DNA from: Pedosphaera sp.
GTDB lineage: Bacteria > Verrucomicrobiota > Verrucomicrobiia > Limisphaerales > UBA1096
Direction: 5' to 3'
Length of the DNA: 39,362 nt
NCBI GenBank assembly: GCA_022451065.1
Contig: JAKUOU010000032.1
Span: forward strand, 1-39,362
Shown: piece after piece, positions 16,700-25,272 of the stretch
Layout of the letters: each line of letters starts with the position of its first letter
How positions within the stretch are numbered: the stretch's first letter is position 1
Translations under genes and position numbers: made by a program
Notes under the pieces: model-generated
Told to the model about the DNA's origin: nothing
What the model saw: the letters and a program-made list of their open reading frames with translations, nothing else
Database searches by the model: none

Positions 16700-18480
16700 C
16701 AGGCGGAAATGGGTTCGCCGGCAGGCTCAACCCATTTGTCGTGTTCTCGGATGAGATCGACGAGGCTCTCGACTGCCTCGGCTTCGGGGATGTTGAACCG
16801 CACCGGCTCGCGGCCGACGTAGAGGTTGATCTTGTTTGGCGCGCCGCCAACGTAGCCGAAATCGGCATCGGCCATTTCACCCGGACCGTTCACGATGCAT
16901 CCCATGATGGCGATTTTCACGCCCTTGAGGTGCTCGGTGCGGGCCTTGATGCGGGCGGTGACTTCCTGCAGGTCAAACAGCGTACGTCCGCAGCTTGGGC
17001 AGGCGACGAAGTCGGTTTTGAACGAGCGACAACCGGCGGCCTGCAAAATATTGTAGGCTAGGCGCAGCGATTGGCCGGCACCACTCTCGCCGCGAATCAA
17101 AATGGCGTCCCCAATGCCGTCGCACAGCAGCGAGCCGATCACGACGGCGGCGCGCAGCAGGGCGATGTTTGGTTCGAGCGGCGTGTCGCCGAAGCTGAGG
17201 CAGTCCTTCAGCAAAATTGGATTTGCGCGGCCAAGCGCCTTAAGCCGGCCGGCCAAAAGCCGAAAGGCGATGATAGTGGGCAGGTCGATGTCGTCCTTCA
17301 CCGTGACGAGTTGGGTGTCGCAGTTGATGGAAAACGCCTCGCGCGGATCGACTTCCATCACGTTGAGTTCCTCGTAAACTGCTTCCGGCTTCACGTCGTC
17401 GCCTGGCTGGATGCGCGGCACGAGCTTGTCCCAGGCGGCGCTCGTCACAACAACGCGGATGGTTTGTTCACCGCCGCACTTCACACCGTCGGTCAACTCG
17501 ATCTCCGGTGTTGAACGGCGTGCGTAATCGAACGGGTCGTAGGCCAGCGGCACGTCCGGCACCTCGGCGACCGGGTCGGTCAACTCGGGGATCTGCGCGA
17601 GCAGGTCATTGCAGACGGCGATTTCGTTGGGCGAATCCTCAGTGAGCGAAACGCGGATGGTGTCGCCCAGGCCGTCGCACAGCAGCGAGCCGATTCCGAT
17701 GGCGCTCTTGATGCGGCCATCCTCACCGTCGCCGGCCTCGGTGACACCCAGGTGCAGCGGGTAATTCCAGTCCGACCCGAGCTTGGCTAAGCGCGCGGCC
17801 AGAAGCCGGTAACACTCGATCATCACCTTTGGGTTGCTGGACTTCATCGAAAACTTGAAATTGTGAAAGTCGCGTGCGCGTGCGATATGGGCAAACTCAA
17901 GCGCACTCTCCACCATGCCCAGTGGCGTGTCGCCGTAGCGGTTCATGATGCGGTCGCTGAGCGAGCCGTGGTTGGTGCCGATACGCAGTGCTCGGTTGCG
18001 CGTTTTGCACTCCTCGACAAGCGGCCCAAATTCCTCTTCGATGCGGTTAAGTTCCGAGGCATACTCGTCGTCAGAGTATTCGCGGATGTTGAATTTTTTG
18101 GAGTCAGCGTAGTTGCCGGGGTTGACGCGAACCATCTCGCACCACTTCACCGCCTCGAGTGCGGCATCCGGCTTGAAATGAATGTCGGCGACCACCGGCA
18201 CATTCGAGCCGCGCGCACGGATGCCGGCAACGATCGGCTCGAGGTTGGCGGCGTAGCGCTTGGTTTGCGCGGTGATGCGTACGATCTGGCAGCCGGCATC
18301 GACCAAGGCCATTGATTGCTCGATGCAGGCGTTGGTGTCGAGCGTGCTGCAGGTGATCATCGACTGGCGAACGACAGGTTTACCGCTGCCGACGGTGACG
18401 CCTCCGTTCTCCGGTTCACCGATGATCACCGGGCGCGTTTCCCGGCGCGCATGCCGAAACGGAGAGGCGCAGTAGTTCAT
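16699..18480 (-). CDS. ispG: 4-hydroxy-3-methylbut-2-enyl-diphosphate synthase, long form
   Basis: A 593-residue iron-sulfur enzyme of the MEP isoprenoid pathway. It is much longer than the roughly 370 residues of the E. coli type and matches the three-domain form of Chlamydiae, Bacteroidetes and plants. Residues about 20-270 are the TIM-barrel (SMITCSTLDTNACIEQ, ADIHFKPDAALEA, RVNPGNYAD, RIGTNHGSL). An inserted domain follows to about 470. The C-terminal cluster domain has CPSCGRTLFDLQ and GCIVNGPGEMADADFGYVG, which supply the three cluster cysteines. It lies between rseP (8-base gap) and rnhC (1-base overlap). The rseP-ispG pairing recurs in other bacteria. Confidence 0.95.
   Translation of the reverse strand: MNYCASPFRHARRETRPVIIGEPENGGVTVGSGKPVVRQSMITCSTLDTNACIEQSMALVDAGCQIVRITAQTKRYAANLEPIVAGIRARGSNVPVVADIHFKPDAALEAVKWCEMVRVNPGNYADSKKFNIREYSDDEYASELNRIEEEFGPLVEECKTRNRALRIGTNHGSLSDRIMNRYGDTPLGMVESALEFAHIARARDFHNFKFSMKSSNPKVMIECYRLLAARLAKLGSDWNYPLHLGVTEAGDGEDGRIKSAIGIGSLLCDGLGDTIRVSLTEDSPNEIAVCNDLLAQIPELTDPVAEVPDVPLAYDPFDYARRSTPEIELTDGVKCGGEQTIRVVVTSAAWDKLVPRIQPGDDVKPEAVYEELNVMEVDPREAFSINCDTQLVTVKDDIDLPTIIAFRLLAGRLKALGRANPILLKDCLSFGDTPLEPNIALLRAAVVIGSLLCDGIGDAILIRGESGAGQSLRLAYNILQAAGCRSFKTDFVACPSCGRTLFDLQEVTARIKARTEHLKGVKIAIMGCIVNGPGEMADADFGYVGGAPNKINLYVGREPVRFNIPEAEAVESLVDLIREHDKWVEPAGEPISA
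17782..17791. repeat. Iterated palindrome variant (in ispG)
   Basis: CTTGGCTAAG followed by CGCG, one base from the 10-mer; read on the minus strand as Leu-Ala-Lys. Confidence 0.6.
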
Positions 18481-18488
18481 GGCGGTGG

Positions 18489-19880
18489 CTATTCGCTGGC
18501 GGCAGGAGTGGGGTCGGCCGGTGCCTTTATTTCAACTTCGTTGTTAAACATGTCAACGAAGATATCTGAACGCTCAAAAACATCATGGAACGTTACGTAA
18601 ACCATCAATGAAATTAGCGCGACTGCAAAACCAGTGGTCGCCCACTCCTGGAGTTTAACTGGGATTTTGCGGCGGAAAATGCCCTCGATCAAACCCATTA
18701 CGGTGTGGCCGCCATCTAGCACTGGGATCGGCAGCATGTTAAGGATGGCGAGGTTTACATTAAGCAGCACGAGAAAATTCAATGCCAGTCGATAGTCTAT
18801 TTTCACCATGGCACCGATCATCGCGAGGATGCCGACCGGGCCGCTCAAGTCGCTCACGCCGACCCCGGTCTGTTCCTTGTGAAACAGCGCATATAGAGTC
18901 CGCCACATGAGCGAGCCGACTTCCGAGATGTTCTCCCAAGGCGTCGGCCCGGGTTGGCGTTCAATGTAAACCCTAGGGCCGCTACCGAACTGTACACCGA
19001 TCATCACCTTGCCCTCGATCAAGCGTGGTGTGATTGGCAAAGTGATCCGTTCCTCATTGCGATGAACAACAATCTCGGTTGCCGTGCCGCCGTTTTTTTG
19101 CAGTTCATCGATCAACTGGCCTTGGCCGCCGATCGGGATTTCGCCGAGCGAGATAATTTTGTCGTCTGCTTTCAAGCCGGCCTCGTCGGCTGCTTGTCCC
19201 GCGAGCACGCGTCCCACGATAGGCGGATACTTCGACGGAAGGTCGAGTGTCCTGATTGGTATCTCGTCACTGACCGGCGTGGACATCAGCACTCGGGTGA
19301 ATTCGCCGTTGTCACGCAGGAATGTCACCTCGAAGCGGTTCGTCAACGACAAGGCGGTTAGTTTGTACGCCTCCTCCCAAGAAGCGATTGGCTCACCGTC
19401 GATCTTCGTGACGACGTCGCCTTCGCGAATGCCCAACTCATACTCTGCCGATTCCTCGCTTAGATTGCCTACCACGGGAGGTGTAATCATTTCCGGTAGG
19501 CCGACGAAATAGATGACGGTCGCCAGCACGACGGCGAACACGATGTTCATGATCGGACCGGCGACGGCGACGGCGATCTTGGCCCACGGTGAAATCTCCG
19601 GGAGCGGCTCGGTGTCCTCCTCGTTTTTGCCTTCGATTGCGTCGCTAGTGAGCATCTGCGGCAGTTTCACAAAGCCGCCAGCCGGGATGGCCCGGACGGT
19701 GTAAAGGATACCGTCTTTTTCTCTCTTCCACAGAATTTTGCCGAAGCCGATCGCGAACTCCTCCACCTTCATACCGCACTTGCGCGCGACGAAATAGTGA
19801 CCCCACTCATGCACAAAGATCGCCGCGCCAAAGAGCAGCAGCACAGCGACGATCACGTAAATTGTCGTTAAAACAACCAT
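18489..19880 (-). CDS. rseP: Site-2 intramembrane zinc metalloprotease, RseP family
   Basis: A 463-residue polytopic membrane protease. The zinc site is in the first helix, FVHEWGHYFVARKCG (His24, Glu25, His28). Two PDZ-like segments follow (around residues 130-200 and 215-300). The third ligand is in the late motif LNMLPIPVLDGGH. These proteases cut transmembrane anti-sigma factors or signal-peptide remnants. It heads the rseP-ispG-rnhC cluster; in many bacteria dxr precedes rseP, but here gltX follows upstream after a 115-base gap. No Shine-Dalgarno is visible. Confidence 0.94.
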   Translation of the reverse strand: MVVLTTIYVIVAVLLLFGAAIFVHEWGHYFVARKCGMKVEEFAIGFGKILWKREKDGILYTVRAIPAGGFVKLPQMLTSDAIEGKNEEDTEPLPEISPWAKIAVAVAGPIMNIVFAVVLATVIYFVGLPEMITPPVVGNLSEESAEYELGIREGDVVTKIDGEPIASWEEAYKLTALSLTNRFEVTFLRDNGEFTRVLMSTPVSDEIPIRTLDLPSKYPPIVGRVLAGQAADEAGLKADDKIISLGEIPIGGQGQLIDELQKNGGTATEIVVHRNEERITLPITPRLIEGKVMIGVQFGSGPRVYIERQPGPTPWENISEVGSLMWRTLYALFHKEQTGVGVSDLSGPVGILAMIGAMVKIDYRLALNFLVLLNVNLAILNMLPIPVLDGGHTVMGLIEGIFRRKIPVKLQEWATTGFAVALISLMVYVTFHDVFERSDIFVDMFNNEVEIKAPADPTPAASE

Positions 19881-19995
19881 CTATTTAATTTCGTTTGGAC
19901 AGGCGCAAAAGGGGCGCAACCGATGGAACAGTCAACGAAAAGCGCTAAATTGTTCAAAATTAAACCGAATTCCCCGCTGCCCCGGCCAACGAGGA

Positions 19996-21339
19996 TTACA
20001 TTCTAGACAGCGCGGCGTCAAACCGCTTCAAAACCTGCACTTGGCCAAGTACCTCCATTAAATGATACAGGCTCGGGCCAACCTTGCTGCCGGTGCAGGC
20101 CACGCGGGCCGGCATGACGAGCACCTTGTTCTTCACATCGCGCTCGGCGGCCGTGGCCTTGAGCGCCTCCTGCAGCGTATCGCCGTCAAACTTGGCCAGG
20201 CCGGCGTACGCTTTCCGGAGCGCGGCCAGGTGCGGCTTGTTCTCCTCCGTCAACGCCTGGGCGGCCGCCTCGGCGTTTAGCTCCACCTCGTCTCTAAAGA
20301 AAAATCCGATGTAGCCGGCAACGTCGTTGAGGTTTTTGATTTTATCCGTGCACAAGCCCAGCGCGGCGGCCGCGTAGTCGGCATCGCGATCCGCGGGGTC
20401 GAGCCCGGCGGCCTGCAGTTGAGCAAGCGCCTGGCTTTTGAAATCGTCCGGGGACAGTGCACGGATATGCTCGAAGTTCAGCCAGTCGAGTTTGGCTATG
20501 TCAAACCGCGCGTTGGCCCGCTGCACACCGGGGAGGTCGAATCGCTCGATCAATTCAGCCGTCGGCATCATCTCGGTGTCGTCCTTCGGCGACCAGCCTA
20601 GGAGGCTGAGGTAATTCACCACAGCCGATGGCAGGTAGCCGCCCTCCATGTACGTGCTCATCGACGCGCCAGTGTCACGCTTGCTCATCTTCGAGCCGTC
20701 GTTGTTCAGAATCAGCGGGATGTGCGCAAACTTCGGAGCCTCCACGTCGAATGCCTTAAAAAGCTCAACATGCTTGGAGGTGTTCGAGAGGTGATCCTCG
20801 CCGCGAATGACATGAGTGATGTTCATCTCGATGTCGTCCACCACGTTCACGAGATGAAACACCGGCTTGCCGTCGGATCGAACGATCACAAAATCGGGAT
20901 CCGCTTCTTCGCGGTCGGTGAGTTTGCGGACGACATCGCCGGCCACCAGGTCGGGGATTGTGACCGGCTCGCGGGTCATGCGGAACTTGACCGCGCCCTC
21001 GTGCTCGTACGCCAGGTCCTTGTCGAGTAGTTCCTGAATTCTGCGCTGATAAATTTCGCCGCGCTGCGATTGAAAATATGGCCCTAAATCGCCCTTGCTC
21101 TCCTGCATCGCATCGCCGGATACAGGGCCTTCATCCCAGTCAAGCCCGAGCCAGCGCAGGCCGTCCAGGATCACATCGACCGCTTCGCGGGTGTTGCGGG
21201 CGTCATCCGTATCTTCCACCCGCAGAACGAATGTGCCGCCGGTGTGCCTCGCATACAGCCAGTTGAACAGCGCCGTGCGAGCGCCGCCGATGTGAAGATA
21301 GCCGGTTGGACTGGGTGCAAATCGAACTCGAAGACTCAT
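19996..21339 (-). CDS. gltX: Glutamyl-tRNA synthetase
   Basis: A 447-residue class Ib synthetase. It opens RVRFAPSPTGYLHIGGARTA with the HIGH-type motif, then VLRVEDTD, VIRGEDHLSNTSKH and the second ATP signature GSKMSKRDTG near residue 215. The C-terminal anticodon-binding domain is somewhat shorter than in some members but complete. It probably charges tRNA-Glu; whether it also mischarges tRNA-Gln cannot be told. A 12-bp palindrome lies about 40 bases from its 3' end. Confidence 0.95.
   Translation of the reverse strand: MSLRVRFAPSPTGYLHIGGARTALFNWLYARHTGGTFVLRVEDTDDARNTREAVDVILDGLRWLGLDWDEGPVSGDAMQESKGDLGPYFQSQRGEIYQRRIQELLDKDLAYEHEGAVKFRMTREPVTIPDLVAGDVVRKLTDREEADPDFVIVRSDGKPVFHLVNVVDDIEMNITHVIRGEDHLSNTSKHVELFKAFDVEAPKFAHIPLILNNDGSKMSKRDTGASMSTYMEGGYLPSAVVNYLSLLGWSPKDDTEMMPTAELIERFDLPGVQRANARFDIAKLDWLNFEHIRALSPDDFKSQALAQLQAAGLDPADRDADYAAAALGLCTDKIKNLNDVAGYIGFFFRDEVELNAEAAAQALTEENKPHLAALRKAYAGLAKFDGDTLQEALKATAAERDVKNKVLVMPARVACTGSKVGPSLYHLMEVLGQVQVLKRFDAALSRM
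20039..20050. repeat. Iterated palindrome, perfect 12-bp form (in gltX)
   Basis: ACTTGGCCAAGT, containing the exact 10-mer, read on the minus strand as Leu-Gly-Gln-Val, close to the gltX 3' end. Confidence 0.85.
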
Positions 21340-21411
21340 TTACTAGATGGTTCCCAAAAAAACCGGCGCGGACGTTACCGGCCCCCCGGTCACCGGGCAA
21401 GCCTTGGGGTC

Positions 21412-21423
21412 CGCTTGGCCAAG
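21412..21423. repeat. Iterated palindrome, intergenic, just after the DUF1080 stop
   Basis: CGCTTGGCCAAG with the exact 10-mer at 21414-21423, 4 bases beyond the DUF1080 gene stop (minus strand) in the gap to gltX. A separate CCCGGTCACCGGG inverted repeat lies just upstream in the same gap. Confidence 0.85.
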
Positions 21424-21427
21424 TGGG

Positions 21428-22051
21428 CTATTTCAGGGCGCGAAGTTTGATGTCCTTGTATTCGACGTGCATGACTTGGCCGCCGTGGAGTTGCAGGCCG
21501 ATGTGCCCTTCCGTCCGGCCCTTGTCGTTGGTCAGCTTCGTTGAAACGACTCCGTTGATTTTCACCGTGACGTCGCCGCCCTTGGCCGTCAGCTCGAGGT
21601 CGGTCCATTCGCCTTTTTTGTAGGCGCGTTTTTTTGCCACTTCAGCGGTCGGCTGGTGGACCCAGCCACGGCCGCCGGTCTCGTACAGGCCGCCGGTCTC
21701 ATCCGTCTCGTCCACCTCGACCTGAAAGCCGTGGACGCTGACGCCGCTCTTCACTCGATCGACGCGAAAATAAAACCCGCTGTCGCCATGCAGCACGCGG
21801 AACTTGGCTTTCACCACGAAATCCCTGAAGCGTTTCTTGCTCAGCAAAATACCGTGGCGAGGTTCATTCTTCGGGCTGGTCCCGATGATGGTGCCATCCT
21901 TCACCTCCCATTTGCCGCCCGGCGTGGGTTCCCAGCCGTCGAGGTTTTTGCCGTTGAAGAGCGGCTGGAACTTGGCATCGGCTGCCTGTGTAGAAACGCC
22001 GGCCAAAAGGAGCAGGCCTAAAACCAATCCAAGGGTGAGTGTTTTTTTCAT
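21428..22051 (-). CDS. Secreted DUF1080 (3-keto-disaccharide hydrolase fold) protein
   Basis: A 207-residue protein with a signal peptide (residues 1-23, ending AGVSTQAA) and one DUF1080 domain. Family features include FQPLFNGKNLDGWEP, GKWEVKDGTIIGT, DFVVKAKFRV, a GLYETGGRGWVHQP block and the end motif GHIGLQLHGGQVMHVEYKDIKLR. DUF1080 proteins are beta-sandwich enzymes or binders of sugars, and some hydrolyse 3-keto-glycosides made by Gfo/Idh/MocA enzymes. That link to the oxidoreductases at 10458 and 35349 is inferred. It lies 18 bases after the LptG-like start-to-stop unit and may share its transcript. Confidence 0.9.
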   Translation of the reverse strand: MKKTLTLGLVLGLLLLAGVSTQAADAKFQPLFNGKNLDGWEPTPGGKWEVKDGTIIGTSPKNEPRHGILLSKKRFRDFVVKAKFRVLHGDSGFYFRVDRVKSGVSVHGFQVEVDETDETGGLYETGGRGWVHQPTAEVAKKRAYKKGEWTDLELTAKGGDVTVKINGVVSTKLTNDKGRTEGHIGLQLHGGQVMHVEYKDIKLRALK

Positions 22052-22069
22052 GTGCGAGCGACCGGCAGC

Positions 22070-23227
22070 CTATCGCACCCTGCTGATTTGCCAAGCGCTT
22101 AGGCCGCCGAACAGCGCGTGCGGTGTCCATGCGGCGAGATGCGGCGAGAGTTGGCCGCCGACGGCCATCGCGAATTGCTGAACCATGAAGAATGCCAGGC
22201 AAACGATGATGCCAGCGGCGACACCCACTGCGGCGTTACGTCGGCCGGTCGGTGCGGCGAATGGGATCGCGATCAGCACGACGATGAAGCACGTCAGTGG
22301 TTCGGCCAAACGGGCCTGGTATTGGGCGTTGAGGATCGCTTTTTTTTCCGGCGTTATGGCTGGGTGGATGCGTCTGTAGCCGTCGATCTCGGCCAACGAC
22401 ACGCTCCAGCGCTTGTGCGCCCGCTTATCGAACAGCGGCGCGATCTTCAGTTCGCCCTCGATTTGTGCTGGTGTTTCGTCGAACTCCTCAAGACGGAGTG
22501 TTTCGCGCCAGGTGATGGCGTGCGCCTCAGGGAATCCTTCCGTGGGTGCGTAGTCCTTGATGGGGATATCGTTGCCATCAATTCCTTTAGCCTTTAAAAA
22601 AGTCCATCCGTCATCCTCCCACAGCGCAATTGGAGTCATGATTTCGCGCTTCGGCTGGTCGTCGTCCCATTTCCACGAGATGATGATGGGGTTCTTGCCA
22701 ACGCCGCGCATCTCTCCGGTCGCCGGATTGAACGCCGGTATTTGCCAGCTGCGGTTGGCACGATCGTTGCGGAATTTCACATCGGCGATCCATCCGCGGC
22801 CGAGGGGGCTTTCTTCGCCGGCCGCCTGGCCGCCCTTGATGATTTCCCCCTCGCGCAGGCCGTTTGGCAGCCAATTCTCGTTCGACCAATACAATCCCGC
22901 AGAGAGCAGCACACCAACAAGCAGGTAAGGCGAGCTCATACGAAACATGCCGACGCCGGCGTTACGGATGGCGATGAACTCGTGGTGACGCGAGTGCTGG
23001 TTGATGGCGTACATGAGCGATAGCAGCAGCGCCACCGGCACGACGACGAAGAAATTCCCTGGCAGTGTCACCCAGTAAAACCGTGCGATCTCGGCCGCAC
23101 TCAATCCGGCAAACTCATCCAGCCCGTTGATCAGGTCGAAGGCAATCCACAGGATCATAAACCCGGACAGACAAATGATGAACGGAACGAGCCACTCGCG
23201 AATGAGATAGCGATCCAGCAGACGCAT
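22070..23227 (-). CDS. lptG: LptF/LptG-type (YjgP/YjgQ) permease
   Basis: A 385-residue inner-membrane protein of the YjgP/YjgQ family. The frame extends to 23260, but MRLLDRYLIREWLVPFI at 23227 is the family start. Three N-terminal hydrophobic segments, a large periplasmic domain (about 115-270) and three C-terminal segments follow the known pattern; the EFIAIRNAGVGMFRM cytoplasmic loop is typical. LptF and LptG with LptB move lipopolysaccharide out of the inner membrane. LptF and LptG are hard to tell apart here; no lptB or partner permease is adjacent. Confidence 0.82.
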   Translation of the reverse strand: MRLLDRYLIREWLVPFIICLSGFMILWIAFDLINGLDEFAGLSAAEIARFYWVTLPGNFFVVVPVALLLSLMYAINQHSRHHEFIAIRNAGVGMFRMSSPYLLVGVLLSAGLYWSNENWLPNGLREGEIIKGGQAAGEESPLGRGWIADVKFRNDRANRSWQIPAFNPATGEMRGVGKNPIIISWKWDDDQPKREIMTPIALWEDDGWTFLKAKGIDGNDIPIKDYAPTEGFPEAHAITWRETLRLEEFDETPAQIEGELKIAPLFDKRAHKRWSVSLAEIDGYRRIHPAITPEKKAILNAQYQARLAEPLTCFIVVLIAIPFAAPTGRRNAAVGVAAGIIVCLAFFMVQQFAMAVGGQLSPHLAAWTPHALFGGLSAWQISRVR

Positions 23228-23271
23228 GAGCGGCGCAGCGTATCCATCGGCTAAGGTCAAGGCAAGCGGCG

Positions 23272-23285
23272 CGCTTGGTCAGGCG
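23272..23285. repeat. Iterated palindrome variant right after a stop codon
   Basis: CGCTTGGTCAGGCG, two bases from the 14-mer, immediately downstream of the reductase-like gene stop (23287-23289, minus strand). Confidence 0.65.
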
Positions 23286-23286
23286 C

Positions 23287-24072
23287 TTAAAAGAGGCCCG
23301 GTATGAGGGCCTTGCGCTTGGCCGGGTAATCCGGAAACTGTCCGCGATACCAGCGGTGGTGTGCCCGGGCACGCGGCACAAGGTTGGCCATCGTCCACGC
23401 CGCGAATGCCAGTCCAGCCGGGCTCCATGTTAGCAGTGCCCAGCCGATCCACTCGACGATTTCGCCGAGATAGTTCGGGCAGGAAACCCAGCGGAACATT
23501 CCGCCGTGCGGGATAGAGTATTTGCCAGGATTCTCCCTACGCAATCGCAGCAGCCGATTGCAGGAATCCATGTTGATCACCAAGCCGATGCCAAAAACCA
23601 TTAACCCCGTGATAAAGCGCCAGTTGCCAAGCCAGGCGGAACTGTCGATGGTCGGGTGGATAAACAGCCAGGCGCCCTGCAGCGAGCCGTTGATGAGATT
23701 GAACACCAACCCCATCAGCATCAGCAGCATTGGCATCGGGCTGCTGGTCTTGGCCAGGCGGAACGGATAAATCCACGCCCGGTGCACATAGTGCGTCTGC
23801 CAGATCAGGAAAAACAGGAGCATCACCGGCGACTCCCAGCCGCGAACCCACACGAAGGCGCTGGCTGGGACGATCACTGCCGGCGACTCCATTAGCAGCC
23901 AGCCGGAGCGGGCGCTGATCAGCGGACCCCAGGTGCCCTGGTTGTGTCGTCCGTAGGGGGCGTTTATGAAGCAGAGGCAGATCGCAATTGGCAGCGCCAG
24001 TGCCAACCACACCCAGGTGAACATGGTGAGCCAATCGGGGTCAGTCGCGATAGTGATGGTTTCGGGCGGCAT
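23287..24072 (-). CDS. Steroid 5-alpha-reductase-like (3-oxo-5-alpha-steroid 4-dehydrogenase family) membrane protein
   Basis: A 261-residue polytopic protein. A TTG at 24096 would add 8 residues; I choose the ATG at 24072, although neither has a Shine-Dalgarno. About six hydrophobic segments are present. Family signatures run through the whole length: YGRHNQGTWGP, ISARSGWLLMESPAV, HYVHRAWIYPFRL, GGMFRWVSCPNYLGEIVEWI and the NADPH-site end HHRWYRGQFPDYPAKRKALI. These match steroid 5-alpha-reductases better than the wider DUF1295/isoprenylcysteine methyltransferase clan. Reduction of an enone in a steroid, isoprenoid or fatty chain is likely, but the substrate is unknown. It diverges from the operon at 24166. 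Confidence 0.85.
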   Translation of the reverse strand: MPPETITIATDPDWLTMFTWVWLALALPIAICLCFINAPYGRHNQGTWGPLISARSGWLLMESPAVIVPASAFVWVRGWESPVMLLFFLIWQTHYVHRAWIYPFRLAKTSSPMPMLLMLMGLVFNLINGSLQGAWLFIHPTIDSSAWLGNWRFITGLMVFGIGLVINMDSCNRLLRLRRENPGKYSIPHGGMFRWVSCPNYLGEIVEWIGWALLTWSPAGLAFAAWTMANLVPRARAHHRWYRGQFPDYPAKRKALIPGLF

Positions 24073-24165
24073 CGGTGCGTGCCCTATCAGGGACAAACTA
24101 GCCTGTGATTCAAGCTAAAAACATCAGCGCTTTACAGCTTCACAGGCGAGGGATAGTTTTTCCGG

Positions 24166-24831
24166 ATGTCGTCAAAACTCGACGAGTCGGATTTTGTAGA
24201 TCGGGACCTCGAGGCTACGAAGGAGACCGGCGTACTTTCCCCCGGGTCGGACGAATCCAGCGCCCCGCCCAGCCGCGAGGAACTGACCTCACGCGTCAGC
24301 GAGACACAGCAAAAGCTGGTCGAGCTCAAGCGGATGCAGGAGGAGCTTGAGCGCGAGCGAAATGACGTCGAGGAGGCGCGCAAGCGGCGCACCGAGCTGG
24401 CCACCGGCCGTGAGGAAATGGTGCAGAACATCACGCGCGGCATTGGCTTGCTGGAGGAGGCCGAGTTGTCCAGCGGTCGCACCACCGAGCAGCTCGCCAT
24501 GACCGTCAGCGACCTGCAGGGGTCATTGGACAAGGTCACCGGCATTGAAGAGGGGGAATGGACGGAGGAGAATTGGAGTGTCGAGCTGACCAAGGCACTG
24601 ACCACCATTGAGAATGCCCGGATGGAATGGAACTCCGCCCGGCTCAAGTGGCCTGTGCTTGACGGCGAGACGGACGTCCCGTTTACCGACGGGCAACCAC
24701 AGGTCATCGAGCGTCCCGGTCTCGAGCAATTCAGTTTCTGGCAGCTCAGCCGGTTCGGGCTGGCCTTTACCTGGCCCCTGGTCGTGGTCGGCATTGCCAT
24801 TGTCATTCTGCTGATTCTGTTCCCGAGTTGA
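24166..24831 (+). CDS. Unknown coiled-coil protein with C-terminal membrane anchor
   Basis: A 221-residue protein I do not recognise. Residues 1-35 are acidic and Ser/Pro-rich. About 36-95 are a charged heptad-like coiled coil (TQQKLVELKRMQEELERERN). A second helical part covers 100-150, then a linker (PVLDGETDVPF). Residues about 197-221 are one hydrophobic helix ending the protein (FTWPLVVVGIAIVILLILFP). This looks like a tail-anchored protein with a cytoplasmic coiled coil. It is first in a tight operon; the next gene starts 6 bases after its stop and encodes a protein with a similar coil-plus-tail-anchor plan. A 333-residue frame on the other strand is Ser/Arg-rich and not credible. Confidence 0.8.
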   Translation: MSSKLDESDFVDRDLEATKETGVLSPGSDESSAPPSREELTSRVSETQQKLVELKRMQEELERERNDVEEARKRRTELATGREEMVQNITRGIGLLEEAELSSGRTTEQLAMTVSDLQGSLDKVTGIEEGEWTEENWSVELTKALTTIENARMEWNSARLKWPVLDGETDVPFTDGQPQVIERPGLEQFSFWQLSRFGLAFTWPLVVVGIAIVILLILFPS

Positions 24832-24837
24832 GCCGTC

Positions 24838-25272
24838 ATGGGCTTATTCCGACGCAATGATCCAATCGCGAGCCGGGCCAGGGCACTTAAGGCCCGCTTG
24901 GCGGACTTGGAGTCACAAATCGAGCAACTCGACCAGGCCGCCCCCGCGCCGCCGAAAACACCCCCCGCCGTGCACGAACTCAAGCCTGGCGATGAGCCGT
25001 TGCCTCCCCGACCGAGCCACCCGCTTTCGGAGCAGCCGCTGGGCACGACCGACCCGGAAAACGAAACCCTGTGGGATTGGTTCAGTAGCCGGTTCCGCAA
25101 GCCGCCGGTCTCCTCCAACCCGAGGATGGTCAACTTCCTCGCCGCTGGGAGTATTCAGGGACTACGGCCGCTGCGGTACGAGCGCCGCGTGGCGCGCAAC
25201 CGGTTCCTGGCCTTCAGTGCTCTCCTGGTGCTCGTGCTGATCTGCCTGTTTTTGACTCTCCTGCAGCAATGA
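24838..25272 (+). CDS. Unknown proline-rich protein with C-terminal membrane anchor
   Basis: A 144-residue protein I do not recognise. It opens MGLFRRNDP, then a short coiled coil (about 10-35, LKARLADLESQIEQLDQ), a Pro-rich linker (36-72), a basic conserved-looking stretch (FSSRFRKPP, GLRPLRYERRVARNRF), and one terminal membrane helix (about 121-142). Like the gene before it, it appears tail-anchored with its bulk in the cytoplasm. Its TGA overlaps the ATG of the next small gene (ATGA at 25269-25272), so translation is coupled. Confidence 0.78.
   Translation: MGLFRRNDPIASRARALKARLADLESQIEQLDQAAPAPPKTPPAVHELKPGDEPLPPRPSHPLSEQPLGTTDPENETLWDWFSSRFRKPPVSSNPRMVNFLAAGSIQGLRPLRYERRVARNRFLAFSALLVLVLICLFLTLLQQ

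Noticed and set aside
16007-16822. A 271-codon plus-strand frame opposite rnhC
   Set aside because: A shadow of RNase HIII codons; it has no family features and crosses the rnhC/ispG overlap.
19881-19995. Possible tRNA or small RNA between gltX and rseP
   Set aside because: No cloverleaf, anticodon arm or T-arm consensus could be built. Only a small GCGC...GCGC repeat is seen.
21386-21398. CCCGGTCACCGGG as a terminator for a neighbouring gene
   Set aside because: The stem is GC-rich, but the one-base centre is too small for a loop and no T-run follows on either strand.
24132-25133. A 333-codon open frame on the minus strand across the coiled-coil operon
   Set aside because: Its translation is Ser/Arg-rich and of low complexity, as expected for the complement of charged coiled-coil codons. 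The plus-strand genes have membrane helices, tight spacing and overlaps.
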